A DNA stretch of 64,000 nucleotides from CAMEON01 sp045531965 (GCA_045531965.1 JAZSFA010000045.1:26004-90003); one strand, 5' to 3'. Shown: positions 43,586 to 52,472, numbered from the stretch's first letter. The notes: generated by a model not told the origin, from the sequence alone. Program-made: numbers and translations.

Positions 43586-44209
43586 TTATAGAATCATCTG
43601 TATGGTCGTGAGAATAGAATCGGCCATAACGTCTTCCGTAATAGCGGACCATTCATTGGCTCCCGATGCCATCACAAGAGAGAAGAGCAAGAGCATCAAG
43701 CCTAAACAAACGATCGACAGAATGAAGCCCGCCAGTCCTTTCCCATTAAACTTTCCATTTTCGCGTCCGATGCAAGCAAAGATAATGGAAAGAATGGCGG
43801 TGATGGGAGAAAAACAACCGCAACACAAGATGAGTCCACCGCAGGAAACAATTCCCAATACCAAAGAAGCGGTGTTTAAGCCGCTGTTTTTGTTTTCTGG
43901 CGGGGGAGGATTACCGTACACCGCCTGTTGATACACAGGATCATAGGCATAAGTTCCTTGATACTGACCTTGTCCTGACGATTGCCAGGAGCCGCTTGAA
44001 GGATTATGTGTATATTCATCATGAGAGGTGTTGGTATTTGAAAAAGAGGAATTTTCGTTTGACGAGGCATTGCCGTCAGGTTCAGTATGATCGTTTTCTA
44101 TGGTTTCCTCTTTATCGATGAAGGATTCTTGATGGGGCGGCTCTTTTGGGGGCGGGGGAGAAAAGAGATCCGATTTTCCGCCGGGATTGTTGCTGATAAA
44201 ATCACCCAT
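43586..44209 (-). CDS. Pro/Ser-rich membrane protein with DUF4190-like helices
   Basis: The 207-residue protein has a hydrophilic N-terminal half rich in Pro, Ser, Asn and Gln. Two hydrophobic helices then occur at about 118-150 and 158-185, around ASLVLGIVSCGGLILCCGCF and GKGLAGFILSIVCLGLMLLL. This two-helix unit resembles DUF4190-type domains. Function is unknown. The ATG giving MGDFIS is chosen because AAAGGA is 7 bp upstream; an in-frame TTG earlier lacks one. It has its own promoter and is monocistronic. Confidence 0.78.
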   Translation of the reverse strand: MGDFISNNPGGKSDLFSPPPPKEPPHQESFIDKEETIENDHTEPDGNASSNENSSFSNTNTSHDEYTHNPSSGSWQSSGQGQYQGTYAYDPVYQQAVYGNPPPPENKNSGLNTASLVLGIVSCGGLILCCGCFSPITAILSIIFACIGRENGKFNGKGLAGFILSIVCLGLMLLLFSLVMASGANEWSAITEDVMADSILTTIQMIL

Positions 44210-44248
44210 GACATGGTTCCTTTCGTTGGGCAAAAAATAGTTACCTCT

Positions 44249-44276
44249 ATTATAGCATATTTTCGCTGCTTGTCAA
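44249..44276 (-). promoter_or_regulatory. Promoter of the minus-strand membrane protein
   Basis: On the minus strand, TTGACA (44271-44276), 16 bp and TATAAT (44249-44254), both perfect. Confidence 0.9.
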
Positions 44277-44302
44277 GAGTTGTTTCTGCCATGTGCTTTA
44301 AT

Positions 44303-44332
44303 GGTCTAAAATGTTTTTGGGGATCATATAGT
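44303..44332 (+). promoter_or_regulatory. Possible sigma-E promoter of spoIIIA
   Basis: GGTCTAAAA followed by 13 bp and CATATAGT resembles the sigma-E pattern (GTCATATT, 13 bp, CATACACT), with six of eight matches in the -10 box. The operon is sigma-E-dependent in other spore formers. The start of spoIIIAA is 26 bp further on. The match is suggestive, not proof. Confidence 0.5.
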
Positions 44333-44357
44333 GTTATCACGGATGGGAGGCGCATAT

Positions 44358-45371
44358 ATGGATCAGAAACACCGAAACGGTTTTGTTATGACACACCGAA
44401 GTGCCGAAGTCGCGAATACTTGCCGACCTGCAAGAGATCTGCCGATGGAAACAGTCAATGTACAGATTCCGAAGAACTTACAAGAATCTTTGCCGAAACA
44501 TGTATTAGATGCCATATATGCGGCTTGCCCTCCCAAAGGACTTTCTCCGGGATATTTGGAGGAGATCCGATTGCGGGCGGATCGCCGCGCGTCCTTGACT
44601 GTGGGGGGACGCAACCTGATGCTGGATCTGACCCTGAACGCCACCGAACTATTTTCCATCCTCACCCGTATGTGCGGTGGATCGCTGTATGCTTATAGCC
44701 AAAATATCAATGAAGGTTTTGTGACCTTGGACGGTGGAATCCGTGTGGGGGTGGCGGGAGAAGCTACCTGCGAGGACGGACGCATCGTGGGGATACGGGA
44801 AATCAGCGCGTTATGTATACGGATTCCCCATGCTCATGGACAGATGGGTAAAGAAATAGCAGATCTGTTAAGACGGATGAATGCTGAAACAGGTGTGCCT
44901 TACGGTATTTTGCTTTATGCTCCCCCCGGAGAAGGAAAAACCACCCTGCTTCGAGGTGTGGCTGCCCATTTGGCGGGGGGACGTCAGCCCTTGCGTACCG
45001 TAGTCGTAGACACTCGTGGAGAGTTGACTTTTCCCTTGGGTGGAGAAACGCTCTGCTTGGATGTGTTGACAGGCTATCCCCGCGCCATGGGTGTCAGTAT
45101 TGCTACCCGATGCCTCAATGCCCAGGTGATTGTCTGCGACGAGATCGGAGATGGCAGAGACGCGGCGGCACTGCTTTCTGCTTACCATGGCGGGGTCCCC
45201 TTGGTGGCTACAGCCCATGGCAGTTCGGTCAAGGAACTTTTGAGTCGAACAGGACTAAAAATGCTTCACCAGGCGGGGCTGTTTGGCGCGTATGTGGGAC
45301 TTCGCCGTGACGGTTCGGGAGACTTTGTGTATGATATCCTTCGAAGGGAGGCGGTGGCAGATGCTTTATAA
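44358..45371 (+). CDS. spoIIIAA: Stage III sporulation protein AA (ATPase)
   Basis: The 337-residue protein is a VirB11/PilT-like ATPase that powers the feeding-tube complex between mother cell and forespore. It has LEEIRLRADRRA, the FVTLDGGIRVGVAG segment, Walker A APPGEGKTTLL, Walker B VIVCDEIGDGRDA and the ATAHGSS motif. GGGAGG lies before the ATG at 44358. It begins an eight-gene operon and overlaps spoIIIAB by 11 bp. Confidence 0.95.
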   Translation: MDQKHRNGFVMTHRSAEVANTCRPARDLPMETVNVQIPKNLQESLPKHVLDAIYAACPPKGLSPGYLEEIRLRADRRASLTVGGRNLMLDLTLNATELFSILTRMCGGSLYAYSQNINEGFVTLDGGIRVGVAGEATCEDGRIVGIREISALCIRIPHAHGQMGKEIADLLRRMNAETGVPYGILLYAPPGEGKTTLLRGVAAHLAGGRQPLRTVVVDTRGELTFPLGGETLCLDVLTGYPRAMGVSIATRCLNAQVIVCDEIGDGRDAAALLSAYHGGVPLVATAHGSSVKELLSRTGLKMLHQAGLFGAYVGLRRDGSGDFVYDILRREAVADAL

Positions 45372-45861
45372 ATGGCTGGGCGCGGGATTGATTCTTTTGA
45401 TGGGCGGTTTTGCGGCATTGTCTATGAATCGCATGGAACATCGACGGTTATCGGTACTGGACGGGTATATCGCACTTTTACGCTATATCAAAGGGCAAAT
45501 CAACTGCTATGCCATGCCGATGTCTGAAATCTTATCCACAGCAGATCCCGAGCTTTTATTTTCTTGTCTTGGCGAAAAAAACAAAGACGGGCAGGGAAGA
45601 ATCCCAAAGACCTATGCACTTCCGGATATGATTCATTTGGCGCGGCTGTATATGGAACCTGAAACAGAACGCTTATTGCGTAATTTTACTTCGGAACTCG
45701 GGCAAACGTTTCGGATGGAGCAGGTGATGCGTTGTGATGAGTACATACAGGCACTTAATGCGGAAAGGCAAAAGCTGGCAGAGGTAACACCTATGAGGGT
45801 TCGCGTAAACAGCATCTTGAGTTTATGTACCACCTTGGGACTTGTGATCCTACTGTGGTAG
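45361..45861 (+). CDS. spoIIIAB: Stage III sporulation protein AB
   Basis: The 166-residue membrane protein has an N-terminal helix (KWLGAGLILLMGGFAALSM), the RLSVLDGYIALLRYIKGQI segment and a C-terminal helix (SILSLCTTLGLVILLW). It resembles type II secretion GspF-like proteins and is required for engulfed forespore development. GGGAGG precedes the ATG inside spoIIIAA. A 107-bp gap with a small hairpin (AAGGGG/CCCCTT near 45879-45910) follows. Confidence 0.93.
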   Translation: MLYKWLGAGLILLMGGFAALSMNRMEHRRLSVLDGYIALLRYIKGQINCYAMPMSEILSTADPELLFSCLGEKNKDGQGRIPKTYALPDMIHLARLYMEPETERLLRNFTSELGQTFRMEQVMRCDEYIQALNAERQKLAEVTPMRVRVNSILSLCTTLGLVILLW

Positions 45862-45968
45862 TGTCAACTCACGTCTGTTAAGGGGGATGTCAGCTATCGA
45901 TATTCCCCTTTCTTACATCGATGCACAGGACGCTATAAAGAGAAAATCAACCCATGAAAGGAAAGAAC

Positions 45969-46163
45969 ATGGATATCTCCTTGATCATCAAAGTTGTCGG
46001 CGTGGGCATTCTTGTTTCTGTTGCGTGCCAAATCCTGTCAAAGTCGGGGAGGGACGAGCAATCCATGCTGGTGACCATTGCAGGCATCGTCGTCGTCCTC
46101 TTATTGCTGATAGAAGAGATCGGCGGACTTTTCGATACCATACGCTCCGTGTTTGGGGTCTAA
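45969..46163 (+). CDS. spoIIIAC: Stage III sporulation protein AC
   Basis: The 64-residue protein has two membrane helices. MDISLIIKVVGVGILVSVAC and the GRDEQSMLVTIAGIVVVL region match the short SpoIIIAC family. The ATG at 45969 is chosen because AAAGGAAAG lies just upstream and the family begins with M-D; an in-frame ATG at 45954 lacks a site. Confidence 0.93.
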   Translation: MDISLIIKVVGVGILVSVACQILSKSGRDEQSMLVTIAGIVVVLLLLIEEIGGLFDTIRSVFGV

Positions 46164-46190
46164 TCAGATGAAGGCAAGGAGGTGTAAGGC

Positions 46191-46586
46191 TTGAATATGA
46201 TGAAGGTTGCAGGCATTGCTATTTTGGGAAGCCTTGCACTTTTGATTTTTAAACAGTACAAGCCCGATTGGGGAATTCCTGTCCGCCTGGCGTTAGGTGT
46301 GGTGATAGGCGGGATGATCCTTACGTCCGCGGAGGCGCTACTGGCTTTTGGAAAGACTTTATCTGAAGAAAACGCCACAGTATCCGGCATTTGGTCACTG
46401 ATCTTGAAAGCTTTAGGCATATCTTTTGTTACAGAGCTTGCTTTAGGGATTTGTCGAGATAGCGGAGAGACGGCATTAGGTGTATGGGTGGAAATGGCAG
46501 GAAAAATGGCATTGATCCTGTTGGCACTACCCATGATTCAAGAAATCTTGGACACCGTTCGTACGCTTTCGGGACTGGGAGTTTGA
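46191..46586 (+). CDS. spoIIIAD: Stage III sporulation protein AD
   Basis: The 131-residue protein has several hydrophobic helices. The opening VAGIAILGSLALLIFKQYKP, with LKALGISFVTELALGICRD and GKMALILLALPMIQEILD, matches SpoIIIAD, a homologue of type III secretion membrane parts. The start is TTG at 46191, 7 bp after AAGGAGGT; an in-frame ATG at 46197 is further away. Confidence 0.92.
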   Translation: MNMMKVAGIAILGSLALLIFKQYKPDWGIPVRLALGVVIGGMILTSAEALLAFGKTLSEENATVSGIWSLILKALGISFVTELALGICRDSGETALGVWVEMAGKMALILLALPMIQEILDTVRTLSGLGV

Positions 46587-46589
46587 CAA

Positions 46590-47732
46590 ATGAAAAAAAC
46601 TGGGTTTTATATCCTCTGTCTGTTTTTCCTTTTCGTAAGCGGTGTTTTCGACTCATCAGCGGAGACACACGAAACAATGCCCGAAAGTTATACCGCAATA
46701 GAGGATCATCTATCCCAAGAAATAATAGGCATTTTGCCGGAGGATCTGTTTTCCTCTGACGCTGAGAAGGCATTATCAGCGGCTTCTTCCATGACCCGAC
46801 CGGAATATTTATTTCGTGTAAGCCTGGAAGCTTTGGGTTTGCGGTTGCATGACGCCCTGAGTCTTTTAGGCTCTCTTCTGGTGATTCTCTGCTTAGCTGC
46901 ACTACTACATCGTTGGCGAGCATCAATCCCCGGTGGAGGGGAAGGGGTGACCTTTTTCTTGCGGCTCTGCCTTTATGCGTTCATTGTGAGTCGAGCGGCG
47001 TCTATGGTTACTTGGCTTCAAACTTACTTTTCACAGTTGTCTCTCCTCATGACAGGATTTCTGCCATTGATGGGCACGATGTATGCGATGGGTGGGAACA
47101 TTGCAGAGGCTGCCACCAATGAAGGTATTTTACAATTAGTCTTGAGTGTTTGCCAATATGCCGTTTCCTATCTGTCACCTGCGGTTTTTGGGGTTTCGTT
47201 GGCATTTGCTTTACTGGATGTGTTAGGGGACGGTATCCAAGTCAGATTCTCGGCTTTGGGAGGACTTATCAAGAAATGGTATACGACTTTTTTAGGTTTC
47301 GTCATGTTTCTGTTAAGTGTCGCTCTCTCTACGCAATCCATTTTATCTGCCCGTGCTGATTCCTTGGGAATGAAAGGACTGAAATATGCGGTGGGTCAGA
47401 TGATTCCTGTGGTGGGTGGTGCTGTTTCCGGAACACTCGGCACGGTGGCTGCGGGGATTGAACTGATACGGGGGATTTCCGGAGTTTGTGGACTTATGCT
47501 GATCGCCCTTCTGTTACTTCCCACCCTTGTGCAGTTGTTTTTGTTCCGCTTGTGCTATCAGTTGTCTGCAACCGTCGCCACGATGATGGGGTGTGACGGA
47601 GAGGCAGGACTATTGAGAGAGGTGGAAAGTTTGTATGGCTATATGATCGCGGCAGTAGGGATTGTTTCTCTTGTTTGTGTACTGGCTTTGGCGATCTTTG
47701 CTCATGGTGCTTCCGCTGTTGGCGGGGTATAG
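46590..47732 (+). CDS. spoIIIAE: Stage III sporulation protein AE
   Basis: The 380-residue protein has a signal-like first helix and about eight membrane spans. TGFLPLMGTMYAMGGN, LIKKWYTTFLGFVMF and KYAVGQMIPVVGGAVSGTLG are typical of SpoIIIAE, a polytopic part of the feeding tube. It follows spoIIIAD by three bases. Confidence 0.94.
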   Translation: MKKTGFYILCLFFLFVSGVFDSSAETHETMPESYTAIEDHLSQEIIGILPEDLFSSDAEKALSAASSMTRPEYLFRVSLEALGLRLHDALSLLGSLLVILCLAALLHRWRASIPGGGEGVTFFLRLCLYAFIVSRAASMVTWLQTYFSQLSLLMTGFLPLMGTMYAMGGNIAEAATNEGILQLVLSVCQYAVSYLSPAVFGVSLAFALLDVLGDGIQVRFSALGGLIKKWYTTFLGFVMFLLSVALSTQSILSARADSLGMKGLKYAVGQMIPVVGGAVSGTLGTVAAGIELIRGISGVCGLMLIALLLLPTLVQLFLFRLCYQLSATVATMMGCDGEAGLLREVESLYGYMIAAVGIVSLVCVLALAIFAHGASAVGGV

Positions 47733-47749
47733 CGTAAGGAGGCTTGACA

Positions 47750-48265
47750 GTGCGACAGTATATCTCAATTTGGATCGCGGTGGTTGTTTTGGCTGTCTTG
47801 GCAGAATGGTTGATTCCCGGGGGAAAGCAAGGAAAAATGACGGGACATATACGCTTTTTGATAGGACTTTGCTTGATTGTCTCATTTCTTCCTGCGGCGA
47901 AAGCGGGTATGGAATTTCTGATAGACTTGGGAGATGAATCGTTCCCCGCGGTATCCGACAAAACTGACGCCGTCTATCAGGATGCTTTTAGTGAGCAAAT
48001 CAGCCATGTAACCCAAGAGGCTGTGGAGAACTGGGTGTATGAAATGTTGGAACAACGTTATGCCGTGCCACGGGATCATTGTGCCGTCGTGGCTCACATG
48101 GTCACAATCGAAAATTTGCCGCAGATTCAAAAGATCAGCATTGTTTTGAAAAGAACGGCGATCCTACAAAATCCACACGTGATCGAGAAGTACGTAACAG
48201 ACATGTTGTCTGTGCCATGTAGCGTATCGGTAGATTTACCCATATCGTTGTCAGAATCGGCGTGA
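47750..48265 (+). CDS. spoIIIAF: Stage III sporulation protein AF
   Basis: The 171-residue protein has two N-terminal helices (IWIAVVVLAVLAEWLIPGG, HIRFLIGLCLIVSFLP) and a soluble domain of about 110 residues. This matches SpoIIIAF, whose ring-building-like domain joins the channel. GTG at 47750 is chosen because AAGGAGG ends 7 bp before it; an in-frame TTG at 47744 is too close. Confidence 0.9.
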   Translation: MRQYISIWIAVVVLAVLAEWLIPGGKQGKMTGHIRFLIGLCLIVSFLPAAKAGMEFLIDLGDESFPAVSDKTDAVYQDAFSEQISHVTQEAVENWVYEMLEQRYAVPRDHCAVVAHMVTIENLPQIQKISIVLKRTAILQNPHVIEKYVTDMLSVPCSVSVDLPISLSESA

Positions 48266-48280
48266 GAGAAAGGAGCTATG

Positions 48281-48829
48281 ATGGATCAACAGGAAAACAT
48301 CAGCCGAACCGTAGGTGCCATGAAACAAAATGGGAAATTAAAAATCCTATTGATCGGTTTGGTATTGGGGATTATCTTGCTTTTGTTTGGCGGAGAGTGG
48401 AAAAGAATCTTCATGTCGGGCGACGACGCTGCGTCTGCTAAACCTTCCGAGGCGGCTGGAGAGGGGGTGGAGCTTCTCAGCATGGAGTCTTACAGAAAAG
48501 CCTTAGAAGAACGAATCGCGTCTATCTGCAGCCGTGTAAGGGGTGCAGGGCAAGTATATGCGGTGGTCAATTTGGCAGGAGGCTATGAATACGTTTATGC
48601 AACCGATAAAAAGGTAACATCCGGAGGGGAGACCAATGAGCATATCATCATCGGTAGCGGTAACGATGAACGAGTGGTGTACCTCACTGAGCGTGTTCCG
48701 GAAATATTAGGGATCGGTGTGGTGTGCCAAGGCGGGCATGATCCTCAGGTGCAGAGCGAAATGACAGCCTTGCTTTCTGCTGCTTTTGGCGTAGGAAGCC
48801 ATAAAATCTATGTTACCGGAGGCGGATGA
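48281..48829 (+). CDS. spoIIIAG: Stage III sporulation protein AG
   Basis: The 182-residue protein has one helix (about 20-38) and an outer domain with ICSRVRGAGQVYAVVNL and the EILGIGVVCQGG segment, typical of SpoIIIAG. It forms a large ring in the intermembrane space. Two ATGs are adjacent (48278, 48281); the second has better spacing from AAAGGAG. Confidence 0.93.
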   Translation: MDQQENISRTVGAMKQNGKLKILLIGLVLGIILLLFGGEWKRIFMSGDDAASAKPSEAAGEGVELLSMESYRKALEERIASICSRVRGAGQVYAVVNLAGGYEYVYATDKKVTSGGETNEHIIIGSGNDERVVYLTERVPEILGIGVVCQGGHDPQVQSEMTALLSAAFGVGSHKIYVTGGG

Positions 48830-48920
48830 CAGAATTTATTGTAAGTGTTCGGGTTCAGGCATAATCTCTTCGATCGAAACATAGGATGTGATGTATCAAA
48901 TCAGAATGGAGGGCAGACAT

Positions 48921-49526
48921 ATGGATGCACAGAACAAATGGGACTCGGTGAAGAAATTTTTCGAAAAGATTGGCAGACGAAACCTCATGATCGCAGGCGC
49001 TGTGGTGTTGATTGGCGTGGCAGTGGCTTTGAACTGGGTGTTTTTCACGAACAACGACAAAAACGATGGCTTCTCTTATGATGCCAGCGCCGGTATGTCG
49101 GGCAATTACGGCACAGAGATGACCACAACGGTTGTCGGCAGTGATACCACGGCGGAAGACGTGCTGCAAGACGTTGACAGCTATTTTTCCTCTGTGGAGA
49201 TCAGCCGCCAACGCGCTCGCGACGAGGCTTTGGAAGTGTTGAACGCTGTAGTAGATAACGAAAAAGCCGATGAAGCAGTTAAAGCCGAAGCTATGGCTGA
49301 AATTCAGACCATTGCCAAGGAAATGGCACAGGAATCCAATATTGAATCGCTTTTGATGAGCAAGGGTTTTGAAAAGTGCGTTGCTGTCATCAACGGTGAT
49401 AGTGCCAATATCGTGGTCAAGAACGAAGGACAACTGCAGTCTGCACAACTTGCGCAGATCAATGCTGTGGTGTATGAACAGGCGGGGATCGAGCCTGTCA
49501 ATATCACCATTGTTGCCAAGGGATAA
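48921..49526 (+). CDS. spoIIIAH: Stage III sporulation protein AH
   Basis: The 201-residue protein has one membrane helix at about 18-36 and a YscJ-like outer domain. SYFSSVEISRQRARDEALEVL and GFEKCVAVINGDSANIVV are characteristic. SpoIIIAH in the mother-cell membrane binds SpoIIQ of the forespore. TGGAGG precedes the ATG. It ends the operon; the left end of the accessory island begins six bases after its stop. Confidence 0.94.
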   Translation: MDAQNKWDSVKKFFEKIGRRNLMIAGAVVLIGVAVALNWVFFTNNDKNDGFSYDASAGMSGNYGTEMTTTVVGSDTTAEDVLQDVDSYFSSVEISRQRARDEALEVLNAVVDNEKADEAVKAEAMAEIQTIAKEMAQESNIESLLMSKGFEKCVAVINGDSANIVVKNEGQLQSAQLAQINAVVYEQAGIEPVNITIVAKG

Positions 49527-49531
49527 AGAAA

Positions 49532-49571
49532 AAGAGAAAGCACTTGTATGAGCTGACGCGCCGTAACGAAG
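49532..49571 (+). repeat. Left terminal inverted repeat of the island
   Basis: Sixteen bases (49532-49547) match the right end perfectly, then a 15-base divergent stretch, then nine more identical bases (49563-49571). Confidence 0.8.
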
Positions 49572-49642
49572 GTTTCAAAAATAACAAGTGGTAAAGACAA
49601 TCGATACAGTATATCGCAAATAATTTGAATGGAGATACTGTA

Positions 49643-50080
49643 ATGAAAACATTGTATGAAACACTTGGTGGAACCTATCGTGAAGAAAACGGGCGTCTTA
49701 TACCGGAAACAAAACTGCCTGAAAAAACCAATTACAAAATTGGCAAGTACGGGCAGTTTTATCTTGACTATATGAAAAACCATCGTCGCGGAAGGTACAC
49801 CACGTTATTGACCGAGGGCACGTTGAACGCTCGGTTGCACGAAATCGACCTTGAAGCAAACCGAATGCTTGAAAACATCATTTCACGCCTCGCTACCGAA
49901 AGAGGTATTGATGAGAATTTGAAAATTCGCGATATGCTCCGTTGGGTTGCCGAGATGAACAACATCAAGGCAAGCGCAGAATTCAGAAATGAGTTCTGCG
50001 CTTGCCTTTGCTATGATTTTACGTTTTTCAAGATCTCTTCTACCTGCGTTTTGGCAGCGATATGGGTTTCTGAGCCTTGA
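49643..50080 (+). pseudogene. TnpV-like transposon protein, 3' end replaced
   Basis: The 145-residue frame starts MKTLYETLGGTYREENGRL and continues with YLDYMKNHRRGRYTTLLTEG and WVAEMNNIKASAE, which match TnpV proteins of clostridial Tn4451-type elements. Family members end soon after MNNI-A-AEE. Here the frame runs on through an unrelated tail (FRNEFCACL and beyond) created by a 15-bp inverted repeat and the antisense of the next gene. The real 3' end is thus lost. TnpV has no proven function. GGAGA precedes the ATG. Confidence 0.72.
49967..50008. repeat. 15-bp perfect inverted repeat at the TnpV truncation point
   Basis: AAGGCAAGCGCAGAA and TTCTGCGCTTGCCTT are exact inverse complements with a 12-nt loop. 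The left arm is the last part of the true TnpV sequence and the right arm is its mirror copy. It may act as a terminator for the convergent genes. Confidence 0.75.
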
Positions 50081-50832
50081 TGTTGAATGTAATTTGGATG
50101 ATATATCCATATCATTTTCTTAATTATTTTTTGAAGGGGAGTGGGAATCTCTTTAACTTCGCTAACAAAAAATGTTTCAGGTGATGGAGTATGTTTGTCT
50201 AAATCCTCAACACTATAGTTGTTGCCCATTGCCCAAGCCATAGATTCGTTATAGTATTTTCCCATAAATATAATGATATCTGGCTTTACAAGTTCAATTT
50301 CATTCAACAGTAATGATTTTTCAAAAAGCAAAATATTTTGCAATTCCGCTTCCATCTCGTAAGTTAAAGGCTTGGTCTTACTTTCCACTATTCGATGTAG
50401 TTTATCAAGATTATTCCAACAAATATTATATTTTATAGTGTCGTTTTCTTTGTAAACATCTCGTATAAACGTCCAAAACGGAGAAGTGTTTTGCTTATCA
50501 AATACATGCGGATAATCTTTTACACACTGGTATTTCCAAAAATCAGAAGTAGAATAGAGTTGCTTTTCTAAATATGCGATTGAGTATTCTTGAAGATATT
50601 CTATGTCTTGCTCATGGTGATTTTCATCATTAAACCACCAATCTTTTGGTTCTTCTCCAATATACATGATTAATGGTAATTTATCACTCCAAGCGGCGTT
50701 CGAGATGCCAAAGCAGAAAGGAGAAGAAAAATCGTCATATTCCTTATACTCTTTTGGTAGTTTATCATACCATTGCTGCTGCAGTTGCCTCAATTCTTTG
50801 TTGAGTGCCTCTGCATTCTTGCTATTCCTCAT
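50011..50832 (-). CDS. Possible uracil-DNA-glycosylase-superfamily protein
   Basis: The 273-residue protein is not confidently assigned. MYIGEEPKDWW (about 57-66), WNNLDKLHR, PDIIIFMGKYYN and a late IYHPNY resemble, in order and spacing, the GxxPG, N, strand-G and HPS motifs of uracil-DNA-glycosylase-like folds. The catalytic roles cannot be confirmed by eye. The gene is AT-rich and reads toward TnpV. Its start ATG lies three bases after the Sel1-repeat gene, so the two share a transcript. Functions such as an accessory DNA-repair or nuclease-like enzyme would fit but are inference. Confidence 0.45.
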   Translation of the reverse strand: MRNSKNAEALNKELRQLQQQWYDKLPKEYKEYDDFSSPFCFGISNAAWSDKLPLIMYIGEEPKDWWFNDENHHEQDIEYLQEYSIAYLEKQLYSTSDFWKYQCVKDYPHVFDKQNTSPFWTFIRDVYKENDTIKYNICWNNLDKLHRIVESKTKPLTYEMEAELQNILLFEKSLLLNEIELVKPDIIIFMGKYYNESMAWAMGNNYSVEDLDKHTPSPETFFVSEVKEIPTPLQKIIKKMIWIYHPNYIQHQGSETHIAAKTQVEEILKNVKS

Positions 50833-50834
50833 TT

Positions 50835-51374
50835 TTACTCCTTCTCAATATACGCCATCTGCGCATATTCAAGTGCTTTTTCTAAATCTTTTTGTACTCC
50901 GCGTCCTTGTGCGTAACATTCAGATAACAAATACATAGCATCAGGACTGTTTTCTTGTGCTGCCAACTCAAGATATTTAACAGCTTTCGCATAATTCTGT
51001 TCAACTCCGAGCCCTTCATAATAATGGCGTCCTATTTCGTATATTGCTTCTGTCACTCCAAGTTTTGCAGCTTCTATGTAATGATAATATGCCATGCGAG
51101 GATCTTCTTGCCCACCAAGATGTCGTTCCATTTCGTTCATAATACCAACTCTGTAGCGAGCTTTTGCGTGACCGCGCTCTGCAGCTTCTTCAAATAATTC
51201 CAATGTATCGCCACACGGAAAATCTGCAAGCTGTTCTTCGCCAAGGAGATAAATTGCTTCCACACAATCCTTTTGTACATATTCTTGTAAAAGTTCTTGT
51301 CTATCTTGAATTTGTTGATGCTTTAAATCCGCATATTCGTCAAGCATTTCCTGTATTAATTCCTCCTGATTCAT
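50835..51374 (-). CDS. Sel1-repeat (TPR-like) protein
   Basis: The 179-residue protein has three to four Sel1-like repeats after a 50-residue charged N-terminus. Repeat signatures are AAERGHAKARYRVG, AAKLGVTEAIYEIGRHYYEG and AAQENSPDAMYLLSECYAQG. Such superhelices mediate protein contacts. The ATG giving MNQEEL is used because AAGGAG lies on the minus strand just upstream. It lies 16 bp downstream of the WYL regulator and 2 bp upstream of the next gene. No signal peptide is present. Confidence 0.82.
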   Translation of the reverse strand: MNQEELIQEMLDEYADLKHQQIQDRQELLQEYVQKDCVEAIYLLGEEQLADFPCGDTLELFEEAAERGHAKARYRVGIMNEMERHLGGQEDPRMAYYHYIEAAKLGVTEAIYEIGRHYYEGLGVEQNYAKAVKYLELAAQENSPDAMYLLSECYAQGRGVQKDLEKALEYAQMAYIEKE

Positions 51375-51390
51375 AATAAACTCCTTTTCT

Positions 51391-52425
51391 TTAATTCTGA
51401 TATTTCTCCGCCGCGGCGGTAAGTTCATCTCTAATCTTCTCTACGAGCGAGGGCGGCGAGGTAACGGTAACATGATAACCGTACTGCATCGCCCAATATT
51501 TCATGGCATGATAGTTAACGCGGACGGACACGTTGACCTCATCCTCGGTTTCGTTCCAAAAGCGCACCTCCGCACCGAACCAATCAATAATATCGTTGAT
51601 GATATCTTTCTTCGCGGTGAAGGTCACCATTCCGCACTCTCCGCCGAACATATAGATATGCTCCGCCATGTGCGTGGGTAGGTCGAAGCCGTCCTTGAAG
51701 CCTATGACTTGCGTTGCTTTCTTGGCTGGGCTATCCAATATCTTGATGTTTTTTATTCGATCAATGCGAAAATGGGAAACATTATCGTACTTATCGTTGT
51801 TTCCAACGAGATAATATCGTCCGTTAGCCATTACCATCTGATATGGGTTTACAATATATGCTTTCACCTTGCCCTCGTCATCTGTCCGAGGGTGCATTTT
51901 TTTGTCTGTTCCGTAGTCGTGATAGATAAAGGCGATCTGTTTTCCTTTCGAGATAGCCTCATCAATATCCTCTACATTTAAGAACAGAAGCGAGTTTTCG
52001 GGTTGGTTATCGCGCAAGGTCATAACGTGTTGGATCTTTTGCGAGAAATATTTGTTTCCAAGCCTTTTGATCTTATCTGTAATTTGCTTCAATTGTCGGT
52101 GAGAGATGTGTTTGGAACACATCAGGCTATCAATAATAATACGCAGCTCTGCCTCGGAAAAATCCGACGAAAGATACCAATCGGTCTGCAATATTTCCTC
52201 CGTGCCGTCCTTTTTCTTTCGGACACTATCGGTACAGTTGATACGGTATCCCATATCACGAAGCTCATCAAGATTACGCTTGACAGCTTTACGATCTACG
52301 GTCATATCGTATTCCTTTTTCAGAATACCAACGATATCAGTAACGCTTAGTCGATGCTCCGCGTCAGAATGCTTTTTCAAAATCTCTAACACATTAAGTA
52401 TCAAGAGTTTCTTTCCTTGTGGCAT
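51391..52425 (-). CDS. WYL-domain transcriptional regulator
   Basis: The 344-residue protein has an N-terminal winged helix (about 1-75: LSVTDIVGILKKEY, DRKAVKRNLDELRDMGY) and a central WYL domain. NPYQMVMANGRYYLVGNND carries the W/Y-Y-L motif, and HFRIDRI follows. A C-terminal WCX-like domain ends it. WYL proteins sense ligands, often nucleic acids or nucleotides, and several repress phage-defence genes. The second ATG is chosen because GAGGTG lies 6 bp before it. It faces away from the WG/AAA+ operon, so it may control both directions. Confidence 0.88.
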   Translation of the reverse strand: MPQGKKLLILNVLEILKKHSDAEHRLSVTDIVGILKKEYDMTVDRKAVKRNLDELRDMGYRINCTDSVRKKKDGTEEILQTDWYLSSDFSEAELRIIIDSLMCSKHISHRQLKQITDKIKRLGNKYFSQKIQHVMTLRDNQPENSLLFLNVEDIDEAISKGKQIAFIYHDYGTDKKMHPRTDDEGKVKAYIVNPYQMVMANGRYYLVGNNDKYDNVSHFRIDRIKNIKILDSPAKKATQVIGFKDGFDLPTHMAEHIYMFGGECGMVTFTAKKDIINDIIDWFGAEVRFWNETEDEVNVSVRVNYHAMKYWAMQYGYHVTVTSPPSLVEKIRDELTAAAEKYQN

Positions 52426-52443
52426 TTTCATCACCTCAACAAT

Positions 52444-52472
52444 AGTATACCACATCTGCATCTATTATACAA
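52444..52472 (-). promoter_or_regulatory. Probable promoter of the WYL-led unit
   Basis: On the minus strand, TTGTAT (52467-52472), 17 bp and TATACT (52444-52449). It lies very close to the start codon, giving a leader of only about 10-15 nt. Confidence 0.55.
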
